Origin: Dolomedes plantarius
Lineage: Eukaryota; Arthropoda; Arachnida; Araneae; Dolomedidae
Reading direction: 5' to 3'
Length of the DNA: 64,000 nt
NCBI GenBank assembly: GCA_907164885.2
Contig: OU015496.1
Coordinates: 164,356,941 to 164,420,940 of the forward strand
Of this stretch, positions 11,476 to 23,720 are shown in pieces. A program made the translations under genes and the position numbers. Below the pieces are notes generated by a model, which saw only the letters and a program-made list of their open reading frames with translations, was not told where the DNA came from and ran no database searches. The first letter of the stretch is position 1, and each line of letters starts with the position of its first letter.

Positions 11476-11876
11476 AATTCGAAAAGTAACCGAAAGAGGG
11501 CGCTTTTGCGTGACTACGTTAAGCCTGCATTGCAGGAAAGACATGCGTTACCTGTTGTCACCTTCATGCAGGATGTTATCCCGTCCCACATTTCACGTGA
11601 TATCCAGACGTTCCTGTTGGAATCTTTCACTGAAGACCGAGTTCTATAAGTCGCAGTTGTAAGGTTCAGTGACCGTCACGATCACCAGACTTGACCCCGG
11701 CAAATTTTTAGTTGGGGGAGGGGGGATACTTAAAGTCTCATGTGTACTGGGGCTCCCCAACCACTTTGATGGAACTGAAAAATGTCATTCGACAGACAGT
11801 CGCTGCCATCAATGCTAGAATCCGCTGTAATGGGCTTAGTGACTCGCCTCACTTGCCTATTACCTTGTGCTGTTAG
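11476..11876 (+). pseudogene. Decayed IS630/mariner-superfamily transposase fragment
   Basis: Translation across several frame changes gives a C-terminal transposase segment. It includes TFMQDVIPSHISRDIQTFL (about 11560-11615), the second-aspartate region. SRSPDLTPANF follows at about 11680-11708, then GYLKSHVYWGSPTTLMELK and RQTVAAINARIR, ending at TAG 11874-11876. At least one frameshift and two stops interrupt it. The sequence resembles the family of the 3035-3319 fragment rather than the Tc1 copy upstream. No terminal repeats were found. It lies just downstream of the Tc1 element but is a separate insertion. Confidence 0.65.
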
Positions 11877-13888
11877 TAATGTTGAACGTCTGTTACTTTA
11901 AAATAAATACACAATCTCATGTTATTGTGATCTGTTTGATTTTCTGTTGAGTTTGCCTGATTTGCATAAAATACTGAATTTGCAAATTATACGTAGATAA
12001 TGATGTCATAGCCTTTCTCTATTTGCACATTGTGTAACAATTGCCCTGTTTTCTCATTCTGAATCATAGATTTTACAATAACTTCATCAGGAGAATAAAT
12101 AATTTTAAGAATGAAGGATGAAAATACGACTTTATTATGGCTCTAATACTAAAGTTTACGATTTTATTAGTTAACGGGTTTACAAAAGTTGAATAGCAAC
12201 ACATGGAATCGAATTTTTAATAAATAGTTCCCCTATTCTAGTATTGAGTCATAAAACTTCAAAGCTTAAAATGTAGGAGCAATGGCATGTAGCTTATATC
12301 CAAAAGGCAAAATAGATTGTAATTATGTTTAAAAAAATTTATGAGGTAAATAAGAAAAAGCACGAAATTACGTATAAATTAAATTTAATGTGTGCTAATT
12401 ATTGAAGTTATTTAGCATTAATTTAAATTGAAGATTGCCTAGGATTTTTGAAGTTACCTATGACCGCAAACGTATGGATTAACTTCAATTGTAAATGTAT
12501 GTACTTAAATATGATAAAATGCAAATAAGCCATTGGAAATTTCAGTTAACTGAATACTTCTCGAGTTTAAAGCAGGCATGTTATAAATAGAAAAGTATTT
12601 GTTTTAGTAATAAGTTCTAAAGGATATTTCTGCACATTCATGATATTATGTCCTGTTTAGATGTAAAAGTAGTAGTGTTAAATGTAGTAACAGTAAATTA
12701 ATGTATTGTATCATATTTCATTATGATCATATTCATTTTTACACATGTATAATTAACATGTATAATTAATGATGTTATCAGTAAGAGTATTTTCAATACA
12801 GAAGCCTCTCGAATTATTCAAAATAACTTTGAAAACTTTCTATTAAAAGCATAATATAGAATCCAAGATGTTTTGATTGAAATAGCATCTACACTCTTAA
12901 AAAAGCAAAACCCTTTACAGAGCAAAATCTCTGTTTAACACTTGAAAAAAAAATGTTTTATTGCATGAAGGTGGCACATTTTGTCCTTGGCACAGTTATA
13001 CACTGTGGGAAATTTACACTGTGGGAAATGGAAATTTGACAATGACCATTTGTTTTGACCATGCGTATGTGCATTATACGTTTATATATACCAGCCATTG
13101 TGAAGTGGTGTCTAGTAATAGTTTTCTGCGTTAATGGGACCGTAGACCTTTCTTTGAGGAAATCTTTTTTTGTTGTAATATTGATTGTGTTATTGAAAAG
13201 AAAAACTATATTTCTGTAGGATGATAGTACCAAAATAGTTTTTTCAAGTAAAAAAATCATTTATGAAGCTTCTACGAAGTAAGTAATAAAGGTAAGTGTA
13301 TAGTAATAAACTTTAAATATGTTTTTCTCAAAACATATTTTTCAAGGTTTTTAGATTTTTTAAATGCTCCATGCGACTTAATTTTTGTTCAAAATTCATG
13401 AAATTAGTAAGGAAAACTCCTTATACTATTTACAAAGAAAGTGGGTATGCATTTTACAATCCGACTTCATAAAGGTAATTAAATTTGATTTATAACTGAT
13501 TAACGGCAAAATTTTGATGAAAATTAGGATGGAATTCAGTAAAAAATCTCTCAAAAATTAACTATTCAAGGGATTGAATAATTGATACCCAGATTTATTT
13601 GTAATATAGATTTAAGTGATTAAAAGCCAAAATCGAGGGAATATCTCAAAAATTAAGTCGCAAGGAGCACTTCAAAATTTTGTTTATAAATTTTAAGTTA
13701 AAAAAACAATCTTAAAATTATAATAAGATTGAAAATTTCTTTTAAGGTATTCTGTATACTTATGGTGAAATGTATACAAGTACAAACTTTCATATCTCTA
13801 TGATAAAAAGTAAAAAAAAATAAAATTTAGCGTCCACCGTTTCCATAAGTAATACACTTCCATTTAAACAACAACAAAAAAAAAACAT
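11877..13888. other. AT-rich sequence, no feature recognised
   Basis: About 2 kb of very AT-rich DNA with only short frames and no recognisable motif on either strand. A small direct repeat (ACTGTGGGAAAT) occurs at 13004-13030. Confidence 0.5.
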
Positions 13889-15661
13889 AATTATCGTTAT
13901 GTTTTACACCGTCTAAACAGAGTAATGGATGATGACCGCTAAAAATCAGATTTTACTTTACATGAGCACTGGCCATAGACAAAAATTTAAAGTCGGAACC
14001 ACAACGCTTCAGGCATTGAATTTTCGGCCCGTACATACCCCCTGAAGTCTAAAATACATCTCTTCAAAGGAAACGAAAAAAAAAGATTATGCTCTTAAAA
14101 ATTATAAAATCTCAATAGCTCTTCAAATTTATAAGTATAACAACATCTCTAGGGATAACATCTGTGTCGGGATATATTTGTTTACCGATTAAAAAGTACT
14201 GATGGTTCAAAATTTAGCGCCAAAAATAGTTAGGCGTTTAGCTTATAGACTTCACAAAAATCGGGTACCGTTGTTGTACGTCACTATGTAAAGAGCCTCG
14301 CGCCATCGACAAAAGAGGCGAATTTTGGTATTTCTTCCCACAACGAGCGATGATATCAGAACGATATCACGGAGAGAAACTGCATGCCGTTCCAAAAGTT
14401 GCAAAATGTTTAAAGAGAATGAAATCGTGTTATTTGTAAATTTGTTAGAGATTCTAACCCGAAAGAAAAACCTTTTAGACTTCACAAAGTAGTTGATGGT
14501 AGTTCATATAGTCTTATGCCGTCATACACTTAAACATTTAATTGAGAATGATTTATTTTGATATGAGAATCACAGCGGAGGGTGGATTACTTTTCCAATT
14601 TTAGCAGGTTGAGGGAAGGAATAATCCATAGTTCGTAGAACTCAGGACAGTTTCGACCCACAAATTTCACCTGTCTTTGATCCCATGCAGATACGGCAGT
14701 ATCAAGGCATTACCGAAAATTTGAGATCCGAACCCATGACCTTGCCCTCAACTAGCGAATACAGTTGACCACTGGTCATCACTGAGATTTTAAAAAAATG
14801 GCTGAAGGTCTGATCGCCTTGAGGAGTGGTGTGAACCCGGAATGCCTCGACGTTGGAGTCCATGCTCTCAGAACCCAGTTTCAGTAACAGTTACTTGTGA
14901 CACGTAGTTAAGAGCAATTAACGAGTCTCCGAGCTGTGCGTTTATCCGCCGAGGATGCTATCGGAGAGCAGACTGTGCTACCGCTCGGGTAATCGGATAC
15001 GGTAACCCGAACCTTCGATTGTCAGTCCGGGATCTGGCGGCCGGACCACACGCAACCGGCTGTGTACGCCGCTGATAGGGGATGATGGATGGGGCCCGCT
15101 CTCGAAGCCGCTTGCCTTTGTCGTGTATCGTCTGCGCGGTGCCCGATTTCACGCACCAACGGCATGCAGTTTCTCTCCGTGATATCGTTCTGATATCATC
15201 GCTCGTTGTGGGAAAAAATATCAAAATCTGAGAGTTCGCCTCTTTTGTCGATGGCGCGAGGCTCTTTACATAGTGACGTACAACAACGGTACCCGATTTT
15301 TGTGAAGTCTATAAGCTAAACGCCTAACTATTTTTGGCGCTAAATTTTGAACCATCAGTACTTTTTAATCGGTAAACAAATATACCCCGAGATAGATGTT
15401 ATCCCTAGAGATGTTGTTATACTTATAATTTTTAAGAGCTATTGAGAGTTTATAATTTTTAAGAGTATAATCTTTTTTTCGTTTCCTTTGAAGAGATGTA
15501 TTTTAGACTTCAGGGGTACGGGCCGAAAATTCAATGCCTGAAGCTTTGTGGTTCCAACTTTAAACTTTTGTCTATGGCCAGTGCTCATGTAAAGTAAAAA
15601 CTGATTTTTAGCGGTCGTCATCCATTACTCTGTTTAGAAGGTGTATAACATAACGATAATT
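13889..15661. repeat. Long inverted repeat (fold-back), two 503 bp arms around a 767 bp spacer
   Basis: The left arm 13889-14391 begins AATTATCGTTATG and ends TGCATGCCGTT. The right arm 15159-15661 is its inverse, beginning AACGGCATGCA and ending CATAACGATAATT. Shared landmarks in mirror order include GTAATGGATGA, GAGCACTGGCCATAGAC, AATTTTCGGCCCGTAC, CTAGGGATAACATCT and GTACCGTTGTTGTACGTCAC. By eye identity is well above 90%, with small indels, yet both arms come to 503 bp. No transposase or target-site duplication was found. It may be a fold-back element or a local inverted duplication. If transcribed it would form a long double-stranded hairpin. Confidence 0.9.
14580..14790 (-). mobile_element. 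Possible tRNA-derived SINE fragment in the hairpin spacer
   Basis: Read on the minus strand, a box B-like GGGTTCGGATCTC lies at about 14726-14738, preceded by a segment resembling a pol III box A (TAGTGGTCAACTG is the nearest motif). Ends were not defined and no target duplication was seen. Confidence 0.35.
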
Positions 15662-16059
15662 ATTTTAATGTTATTGTTCTAGTAGTACCCGAAACCTGGA
15701 CACCGTTTAAAAAAAACAAACTAATTCCAATAAAATTAGTGAGGAAATCCTCAAAAATTTTAAAAACACAAATTTAAAGAAAATACATCTTTGAATTTTG
15801 AATACATCAACGATTAAAAAAAAGCCAAGAAACTGTAATTACAATCAAGAGGACTGTCAAATTTTCTTTCCTTGGGAATATAAATCTCTTCAAGTTATTT
15901 ATATTATCGGGACTTTCTGCGTTTAGGGGCTTTAAAATATCGAAATGAAAATTTCTTAGCTAAAATATCATCAAATTTAGTAAAAAAGATTTTTTGCAAA
16001 TTCTTTCATCAATATATGTATTTTTTAATTTTTGAGCAACTCAAAAATTAAAGCAGATG
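15662..16059. other. AT-rich sequence, no feature recognised
   Basis: Nothing supported on either strand. Confidence 0.5.
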
Positions 16060-16785
16060 AACAGTTCCTTCTTCTTCTTCTTCAGTGGCTCGACAGCCCG
16101 GGTTGGGCTTTGGCCTTCTCCAGAAGTTTTCTTCAGGCACCTCTACTTTGGGCAAATTCTTTCCAGTTTTTGACCTTTAGAATGTTTAGGTCTTTTTCAA
16201 CACAATCAATCCATCTTAGCGGGGATCTGCCTCGAGATCTATTTCCCATGGGCTTTGCCAGAAAGATTTTCTTTCAGCAGCGATCTTCATGCATTCTAGC
16301 CAGATGACCAGCGTAATTAAGTCTCTGTAATTTAATGAATTTTACTACATCAGGCTGTTTATAAATTTCATAGAATTCTAGGTTATATCTGCTTCTCCAA
16401 GATCCATTAACTTGAACCCCACCGAGTATGCAGCGCAAAATCTTTCTCTCAAAAATCCCCAAAGCTTCCTCATCACGTAAAGTTAGTGCCCAGTTCTCTG
16501 ATGCATATGTCAGGACAGATCTTATAACACTTTTGTAAAGAAGTAGTTTAGTACTTAATTTGAGAAACCTGGATTTCAAATAGCTGTTCAGGCCATAAAA
16601 ACACCTATTTGCCTCTTTTATATATTTCTTTATCCTCTTTTATATATTTGATTCTTTTGTATATTTCTGGGGTTAACGCAGTTTTATTGTTTATCTCTGC
16701 TCTCAGGTAAATAAAACTGTTAACCTTGTCATATTTATAATTATCAATTTCAAGAACAGTTCCTTAGATTTACAAAAAATACGCC
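16060..16785 (-). pseudogene. LINE reverse transcriptase C-terminal remnant, 5'-truncated
   Basis: On the minus strand, translation begins near 16780 with YKYDKVNSFIYLRAEINNK. It continues through TKLLLYKSVIRSVLTYASEN, a thumb/C-terminal block common in jockey- and RTE-like LINE polymerases, then FERKILRCILGG and LNYAGHLARM. An in-frame stop follows DRC near 16274. Reading then continues as KPMGNRSRGRSPLRWIDCVE and QPGLSSH before the stop. A (GAA)n-type run (plus-strand TTCTTCTTCTTC at 16068-16081) marks the 3' tail. Only the last ~230 residues are present, so this is a typical 5'-truncated, dead insertion. It differs from the 5040-7560 LINE, which lacks this block. Confidence 0.8.
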
Positions 16786-17513
16786 CTGCCCTAATAAATA
16801 AAAAGCGATTCAAGGCAAGGCCGGCCCCTGCGCTAATCTACAGATTTAGGGATATTACTTTTTTTAAAAAAAGAATTTGCGTAAAGCTTCAAAGAGTATA
16901 AATAATATCTATACCAAAAAATGTCATACACAAAATACATTTCCCTTCTTTTCTTTCGCGCGCACATATTAATAACTATAGATAGATGGGGTGTGGTCTT
17001 GAGAATCGATCATTCTAAATCGATTTTGTTAGCTTCACCTCTCCAGTTTCCAATATACGTACGTTTAGCTCAGAGCAAAGTGGATGTGTACAGTCGCAAT
17101 AAAACAATGCACATTTCTTGAGAATCTACGCCAAGACGTCAGAATATGTAAAGTACTGATAACTGAATTGGCTCAGAGATTGAAAGCTTACTTGATATGT
17201 GTTAATTAATGAACATGCGTTTATTTATATAAATACGTATATGTATAACTGTGTTTGTTTTACAGAGACACATCATTCCATCTAATGTTTTCATCAAAGG
17301 GAATATTCGTTTAACAGAGGTTAATTCAAATTCTTAAAGCGCAATCTTATAAAATTTAAAATACTAAACAAATAATGAACTATTTAAAGTGTAGTGAATT
17401 ATCAATGGCTCAGTTAACATTATTTCGCTTAAGTAATGGGTCATTACTAAACGGATAAAATTGATAACATAAGAAAAAGTGTGCCAAGGTCAAAAATAAA
17501 GTAAATATAAATA

Positions 17514-17519
<6 letters not shown>
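16786..17519. other. No gene recognised
   Basis: AT-rich sequence with short frames only and nothing supported. Confidence 0.5.

Positions 17520-17557
<38 letters not shown>
17520..17557. repeat. (TA)n microsatellite
   Basis: A TA tract lies immediately left of the solo LTR; another TA tract begins directly at the LTR's other end (18130). Confidence 0.95.
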
Positions 17558-17559
<2 letters not shown>

Positions 17560-17561
17560 AT

Positions 17562-18126
17562 TGTAAGAACTTCGCCTGAAATAAAAGACTGTCAGTCTTT
17601 TTGTATTTTATGCTTTAATTACATTTCTCGATTAAATACAGGCTATTTACAAAATAAAACAAATTAAATTCTTGGATTCACACGGAATCGATGAGGAAGG
17701 TCAGACTTGAGTTGTCGCTGCGCTCTTTTAATCTTTGTAGGCCCAGTAGCAATCTAGCCACATCTTGTCTCGGTTTCAGCTCTACTTAACTCTCACTACA
17801 TCTCTAACTAACTCGGACTAACTGACTCCCCCGGCGTTCGGCGACTTTATATTCCTACCCTGAACATTCTCGAAAGGTCTGGGAGACGCGTTCTTTCTTT
17901 ATCTAGTTACATTCCCATCCGACTAGGCGCCCCCGGTCTGCAGCTCCCCTTTGTATCTGGCTTACTGCTCCGCGAGCCATCGTTAGCTCTTCCAGCATTT
18001 TATGTCGCTAGGTGACTATCTGTCCTCAGTAAATGTAATCTAACTCAATTATGTGCACAAGCCGCACGCTGGGGTGTCTGCTGGAATTTCCACATGGGAA
18101 GATAATCATTAATTACGGGAGTCGTT

Positions 18127-18129
<3 letters not shown>
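17562..18129 (-). mobile_element. Solo LTR related to the LTR element at 34922-40634
   Basis: On the minus strand it begins TGTAACGACTCCCG and ends GGCGAAGTTCTTACA, giving the TG...CA ends of an LTR (568 bp). Its 3' part aligns with the LTR at 34922-35459: TATTTAATCG, a variant poly(A) signal AATTAAAGCA (AATAAAGCA in the other), a CTGNCAGTCTT block, and GGC-AAGT-CTTACA at the end. No internal region or second LTR is nearby, so it is a recombination remnant. The left flank is TGAT and the right flank is in (TA)n, so no target duplication is evident. Confidence 0.75.

Positions 18130-18206
<77 letters not shown>
18130..18206. repeat. Compound (TA)n(TG)n microsatellite
   Basis: About 36 bp of TA is followed by about 40 bp of TG. 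It abuts the solo LTR. Confidence 0.95.
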
Positions 18207-18207
<1 letters not shown>

Positions 18208-21200
18208 ATGCATGTATAATCCCTTATGGAAAAGAGAAACTTGCAAGGATAAAGACGACAGCATTCTACACTCATTTTTAAACCATATAAAAAATTGTAA
18301 CTTCTTCCCGGTCTTCCCTTTCTTTATAAGTTTTGTTATAACAATGGATTTTGATAAAATCCCCCTTCCCGCGCACACACACTAAGTTCGATCGGCAATG
18401 CTAAAGAAAAAGAACAAAGCATAAGTCCTAAAACTGTCACATATTATAAAGAAATTCAAATTTTTATTACATGAAAAAAATGTGTCGTTAAATAGTAATT
18501 ATTTTTCGAAATATTTCGATTTCTTTGTATGTATATAAACAACCTCTAGAGTTCCGCACAAAATTTTATGAAACAAATAATTTCGTTAACAGGATGTTTG
18601 ATATATGAAGACTCTGTTGTATTTCTATGTGTATGTTTTATACTTTCAGAATCGAAGTTGATCAAGAGCTATGAATATCAGCACTTGGAAGGAACATCAC
18701 AGTCATTCTCTGTATTATAAATCAATTGAAATAATTATGACGCAGTGATACTATGGTCTCTTTTATCAACAGAGTTTTATTAGTGTTCGTAGTGTTCAGT
18801 CATACTTAACAAGCATGAAAGCGAGAATTAGAGTCTCGATCTATCGTCTAATAAATGGGTTGATTAAAGAAATAGTACGATTCGTAGCATATAATTTACG
18901 GACGAATTATTCGCACTCTACACTGTGGTTTGGAGAATAATGGAAACCAATTCCATTATAATAAAAATGCAAAATAGGGTTGGCTTGGAAAGCTTCTGTT
19001 ATCTTTTGTAACAAGGGAGGCAAAGTGCCTGGGACACAGATCTTAAAGTCGATTCTTAACGGTTTCATTCACACGCGTTTAAGGCTAAATTCAAACGCAC
19101 AGACACTGACTGCTTCCAAAGACCAGCGTCTTAGCCAATTGGTTCATACACTGAACTTCTGATTATTCATGAACGGATTATCAAAGTATCAAGCAAGAAA
19201 GTAAGTTCAAAATAAAATACAAGATAATTAATTAGTCAAAATGGTTAGTTAAATCAAAGAATCAATAAAATGACACTTTTTCCAGAAAAAAAGGGGATAA
19301 ACAATATAGGTTATTCTCAAGCTCTTTCAACGTTTCTGTGTTTTCATTTCCCCATGATTTCATCTACTCTTTCCTGTTTCCCGTCTTGGCAATTCCATTC
19401 TTCACATTTCGCTGTTGTGGAATGACAAGACTCCCATGGCCATTTTGCCCACCTCTTCTTACTCTATCGACTGTGGAACAGTAAAAAGCTGTAACCCCCC
19501 AAACGTTTTTAAAATGTGGGGCTTTGTATATTTGGATTTGCTGTAGGGCCATTACACATTTGTACAAAATGCTGTAAACCCCAACGTTAAAATTTAAATA
19601 TCTGTTAATTTCCTTTAAATTAAATGTATGACCATAAAATTTTAACCAGTAGATTATTAAAAATGTAAGTTATTGAAGTGGAACTTTTGTTTGAATCCTA
19701 TGATGCTAATTCTTAAGAAAAAGAGAGATTTTAACTTCTATTGTACAATTTTAAAAGTGTGGGTTAAGCATTTTACCTTTTCATCTTCGATATATTGGCG
19801 TACTCAGCTCCTGGATTCACTCTTTGCGAACTGAATGTATTTTACTGTTAATTACACTGAATGAATTAAGGTTTGTATATTTCATTTAGGATATTTTATT
19901 ATTTAAATTAAACTATTTGTTTAATCACTCTAAGTAGTTCGTTGAACCTCCCATATGCTCATTATTTTTACGGCATTTAGGCAATTTCAAATTATTCCTG
20001 TTTTCCTGTGCGCATTTGTACATTAATTAGCTCAGATAATCGGGAGTTCAGTGGATTAGTAGAGGAATTACATGCCTGTTATAAAATACAGTCCTTCAAT
20101 ACAGGTATTTTTTACATTGGAAACGTGTGCAAGTCCAGTCTATGTAGTTATTATTAGAAAAAGCGTGTTTTAATATTGAGGTATAATATTTTATTACATG
20201 CCATGCAGACCTTGGCCGTTCCTTTGGCAATGAGAAATTAACCTAATTCAATCCTCGCTAAACAAGAGATGCCTAGTACATTCGCAACTCGAATATTTCT
20301 TTGCTCTTCACTCTAAGAAAAGAACCGTTAAGGTAGGAGAGAAAGGATTCAACTCTGCCTCTCGTCTGGTCTCGTGAAGGACGGGTGGACACTGAATCAA
20401 CATGGTTACTGTCTCCTGATCAGTGAGGGGTTGTACATACACTGTGCATTTTGTGTAAGCTTCATCCCATTTTAGAAGGGATGAATTCTTGCCGATAATA
20501 TCTCATGGAAGCGAATCTGTTGACATCGAAAATATTTAATCCCCATGTTAAGCTATACAAGGATTAGTCTTCTTGGTGATTTTGTAATTGCAGATGACAA
20601 TTAATCCTGTTATTTTAATACGAAGATAGATGTTTTAAAGGCCCATAGTTTTAAAATCGTTTTTCAGTAGTTAGTTTTTACTGGGTGCTATATTATTTAT
20701 GGCTTATCGCTAAAAAGTTAAAATTGTGTTGAAATAATTTAACAAAAATAAAAATATTTTCGAAATACACTCGAGTTACATTTTTAAGGTCTATTTTCAA
20801 ATGCTGAAAACAGAATTAAAAAATATGAGCTTGATAATCTGTAATTAGAAAAATTCTGAAAATATTGTAAAAAATACTGAGATGAAAATTCATGAGCATA
20901 GCTTTACATGAAGACTGAAGATCTGCAAGGACATTTGATGCACCGCCTCAAGACACTTAAAGCCAAATCTGGATTTATTTGTTGTGAGAGAAGAAAAAAA
21001 TCTTAATTTTTTTAAAGTTTTTTTTACAATTTTATATACAATTTTATCCGTATCATAAGAAATCTGCCAATCTGAAAAGGAATAACGGCACCTCAGTTTT
21101 CGTATTCCTTACAACGTAATAACGTTGTAAAGTTGTTACGATATTACGATGTAAGGTTAATAACGTCCTTACAACTTATTAACAGGTCCTAATCAACAAG

Positions 21201-22649
21201 CTTAATTCTTCTCATGGGACGTTAGTCAATTCGGCCAAGTCTGGGCATGTTTATTAAGTTACGACATTTTAAATAAACTCGACCAAGCTGCTGTGATCGA
21301 GAAAAGCATACGGACATTTTCATTCTTTTTCGTTTGTGAAGTTATTTACAAGGTGCGAAAGCATCCATTATTCCTGATTTGAAGCACCACAAATATTATC
21401 AGCTTGTAGCTATATTTTCAATCTACATCTTCTGTCCAAGGAAATATAATTTCTATTTTTGATCTACGACGACAAAGACCACTGGAACATGATATCCGCT
21501 TTCTCTGCTGGTATAGCAATCTTCATTAGATAATCCCTCCTAAATACAAGACGGCGAACAGGCAAAAACAACATTTCCCTATTAAAGTCTGTAATGAAAA
21601 CGATGCATTGTGTTGCTCCTATGTAACTAACGGCACGAACCGAAAGCAAAACAGTGGCCAATATTCCGTTACGCACGCCGACCATACAAAACAAGCGACG
21701 ATGAAATCATCCCCCTTCTAATGTTACCACTTCAAGAAACCTGTTCCGTTTAAAGTCTCGGAGAGTGTAATTGCCTTTTAATAAAAAAGAATCGCCCCTC
21801 GTTGTCAGGGATACGCTGTCATGAATATTTCGAAGGAAAATAGGAGTTAATGGCTTAATGAAACCTAAGTCTGTAATTATGATCCTCGAGATCGCTTTCA
21901 GGCTTTTCCAGTGAGCAGCGATGCGTGGCACACAATGGACTCCACTACGGCTTTTGTTATTATTTTTTAATCTTTCATTTATCTCTTTTCTTTTTTTTTC
22001 AGGCTGCGGCCATTAAGTGTGTGTGTGCGCGCGGAAAGAAATTTTTTGGAGGTTGAAGAGGGAAGGGACTCATTTAAAGCCCAAAAAGTTCTCTCCGGTC
22101 AATTGGGAGAAATATCGCGGACATAAGCTGTTGTCCTGGATGGAATATCCTGTGACGTGACACTGTTGGCACACTGCATCCGCAAGACAGTGAAGAGACC
22201 AGAAAGACAGAGGGGAAAAAAACCAAATTAAAAATGCATCCGTAGCGCACAACCCCAGATCTTGAATGATTTCGCTATTTAGTTTGCGTTTACTGGCATA
22301 AAAATGTCGGCAAGGCTGATTACTGTGGAAAAATGTTTTAACAGAAGCGGTTGAATGACGATACCTCGAAAAGATAGAAAAATGCAATCTTAACCATTGT
22401 TGTCTCTAGTATAATGAAACATCAATTATTTAGGGGAATTTATTCATCAATTATTTAGGTGAAAGGAAAAAAGAGATAATACAGAACGAGTCAAATTAAT
22501 TATAATGACTAATATGAGCCACAAAACATAGCTTAGCAAAATGTATATACTTCTTAATAGTACATGAAAAAGAAAAGTATTTTTAAAACAAACTACATAA
22601 AGGAATCGGAACTTGCCATGATGAAGATGGTTTTCAAAATCTCAAACAT
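18207..22649. other. 4.4 kb AT-rich sequence without recognisable genes
   Basis: Frames are short and uninformative. A small palindromic cluster of GTAATAACGTTG/CAACGTAATA lies at 21110-21180. A polypyrimidine tract ending TTTTTTTTTCAG at about 21990-22003 looks like a splice acceptor, but no coding exon follows. Confidence 0.5.
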
Positions 22650-23018
22650 GATTGTTGTTCTTGTTTCTTATGACCTCTGGTTGGGACACATTCCAGACCA
22701 GGTTCAAGGCAGGCTGCAGAGGGAAGACATTTAACTCAGGTTTTATGGCACACGGCCTCAGGGCACCACTAGCGTCAGAGTTTGACTTATGCCCGGTGCC
22801 ACCACGGTTTTGATCGAGCAACCCTAGGGGCGACATTTGATGGGCCGTACTCTCCCCCAACCCCATGCACTAAACGGAGGGCCTTTCCATCCTATGGATT
22901 TAACGCGGCGTAGACAACAAGGCATTCAGGGGTGCTAGTCGGGGTTCTATCCAAGCACCCTTGCTACCGAATTCCGGCGCGCTAAACACTAAGCTGCCTA
23001 GGGCACACACAAAATTTA
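22650..23018 (-). mobile_element. tRNA-derived SINE, AAC-tailed family, copy 1
   Basis: Read on the minus strand it shares the family body: a tRNA-like head near 22990, a GGAAAGGCCCTCCG block, a TTTTGATC...GGTGGCACC block and a tail of AAC-like repeats at 22650-22665. It is flanked by an 8 bp direct repeat TCAAACAT at 22642-22649 and 23019-23026, the expected target-site duplication. Other copies are at 34516, 41985, 50560 and 53849. Confidence 0.8.
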
Positions 23019-23242
23019 TCAAACATATACAACTTATCGAACATGATAAATTGTATACGTAATGATGCGCGAAAAAAAGTGAAACTGAAGTCTAATACAT
23101 GAAGGAAATCTAAACACAGAAAAACTAAATAAAATTAAACTAAATGATATCACCTCTCTCAGGGTCGGCATTTTCCCCAAATGAAGAATCATGCATTCCA
23201 TACACATTCCTAAATTCAATTATTTATTTATTTATTTTCTTA

Positions 23243-23720
23243 CTAGCTGCCCGTCCCGACTTTGTCCGGGTTCAACAAAATTTTATACCAATAAATTTCC
23301 AGTTGATAGCCAATAAATTGTAAATCTTTTTTTACCTTAATAATAACCTAAATAATACCTTAAATTAATATTACGCCAGTTAATAATTAAAATTAATTTT
23401 TTAAAAGAAAAAGGCGTGCCGGAGAACGGCTAGGTTCGAACCGCTAACTTCAGAACTGAGCCCACCGCGATAGCACCACGCTAAGGATCGTTGAAATCGT
23501 CGGCACAAAAAGCGGTAGAAGACAGTAGCGGAAACAATGGAGATTGTTAGGATTAAGCCAACTTTATTTCTACTGATCAGATATACATAATATATAGCCT
23601 ATGTCCATCCGGAATAATGTACCTTTCAAACAGTGAAGGAATTTTTCAAATAGGTGCAGTGGTTCTGGAGGTTACCCTCCACATACAAAATCGCTCTCTC
23701 TCTTTATATATAAGTATAGA
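23243..23720 (-). mobile_element. Small non-autonomous Helitron, copy 1
   Basis: On the minus strand the 5' end is TCTATACTTATATATAAAG and the 3' end is CTAG. Just upstream of the CTAG is a GC-rich hairpin, CCCGGACAAAGTCGGG. The flanking bases are A at the 5' side and T at the 3' side, the Helitron insertion rule. No Rep/helicase is present (478 bp). Similar termini occur at 29559-30640, 33634-34144 and 47902-48646. A tRNA-like segment is embedded at 23425-23490. Confidence 0.75.
23425..23490 (-). other. tRNA-like segment inside a Helitron
   Basis: On the minus strand a box B-like GGTTCGAACC lies near 23432-23441, with an upstream segment CGTGGTGCTATCGCGGTGGG in box A position. A cloverleaf cannot be completed confidently, so it is more likely captured SINE/tRNA-derived sequence than a working tRNA. 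Confidence 0.4.

Noticed and set aside
18045..18385. Overlapping frames on both strands rich in Tyr-Ile or Cys-Val/His-Thr repeats
   Set aside because: They are translations of the (TA)n and (TG)n microsatellites; the same applies near 26482, 33348, 34041 and 47962.
21960..22080. Splice-acceptor-like polypyrimidine tract ending in CAG
   Set aside because: No open frame with recognisable content follows, and T-rich tracts are common throughout the window.
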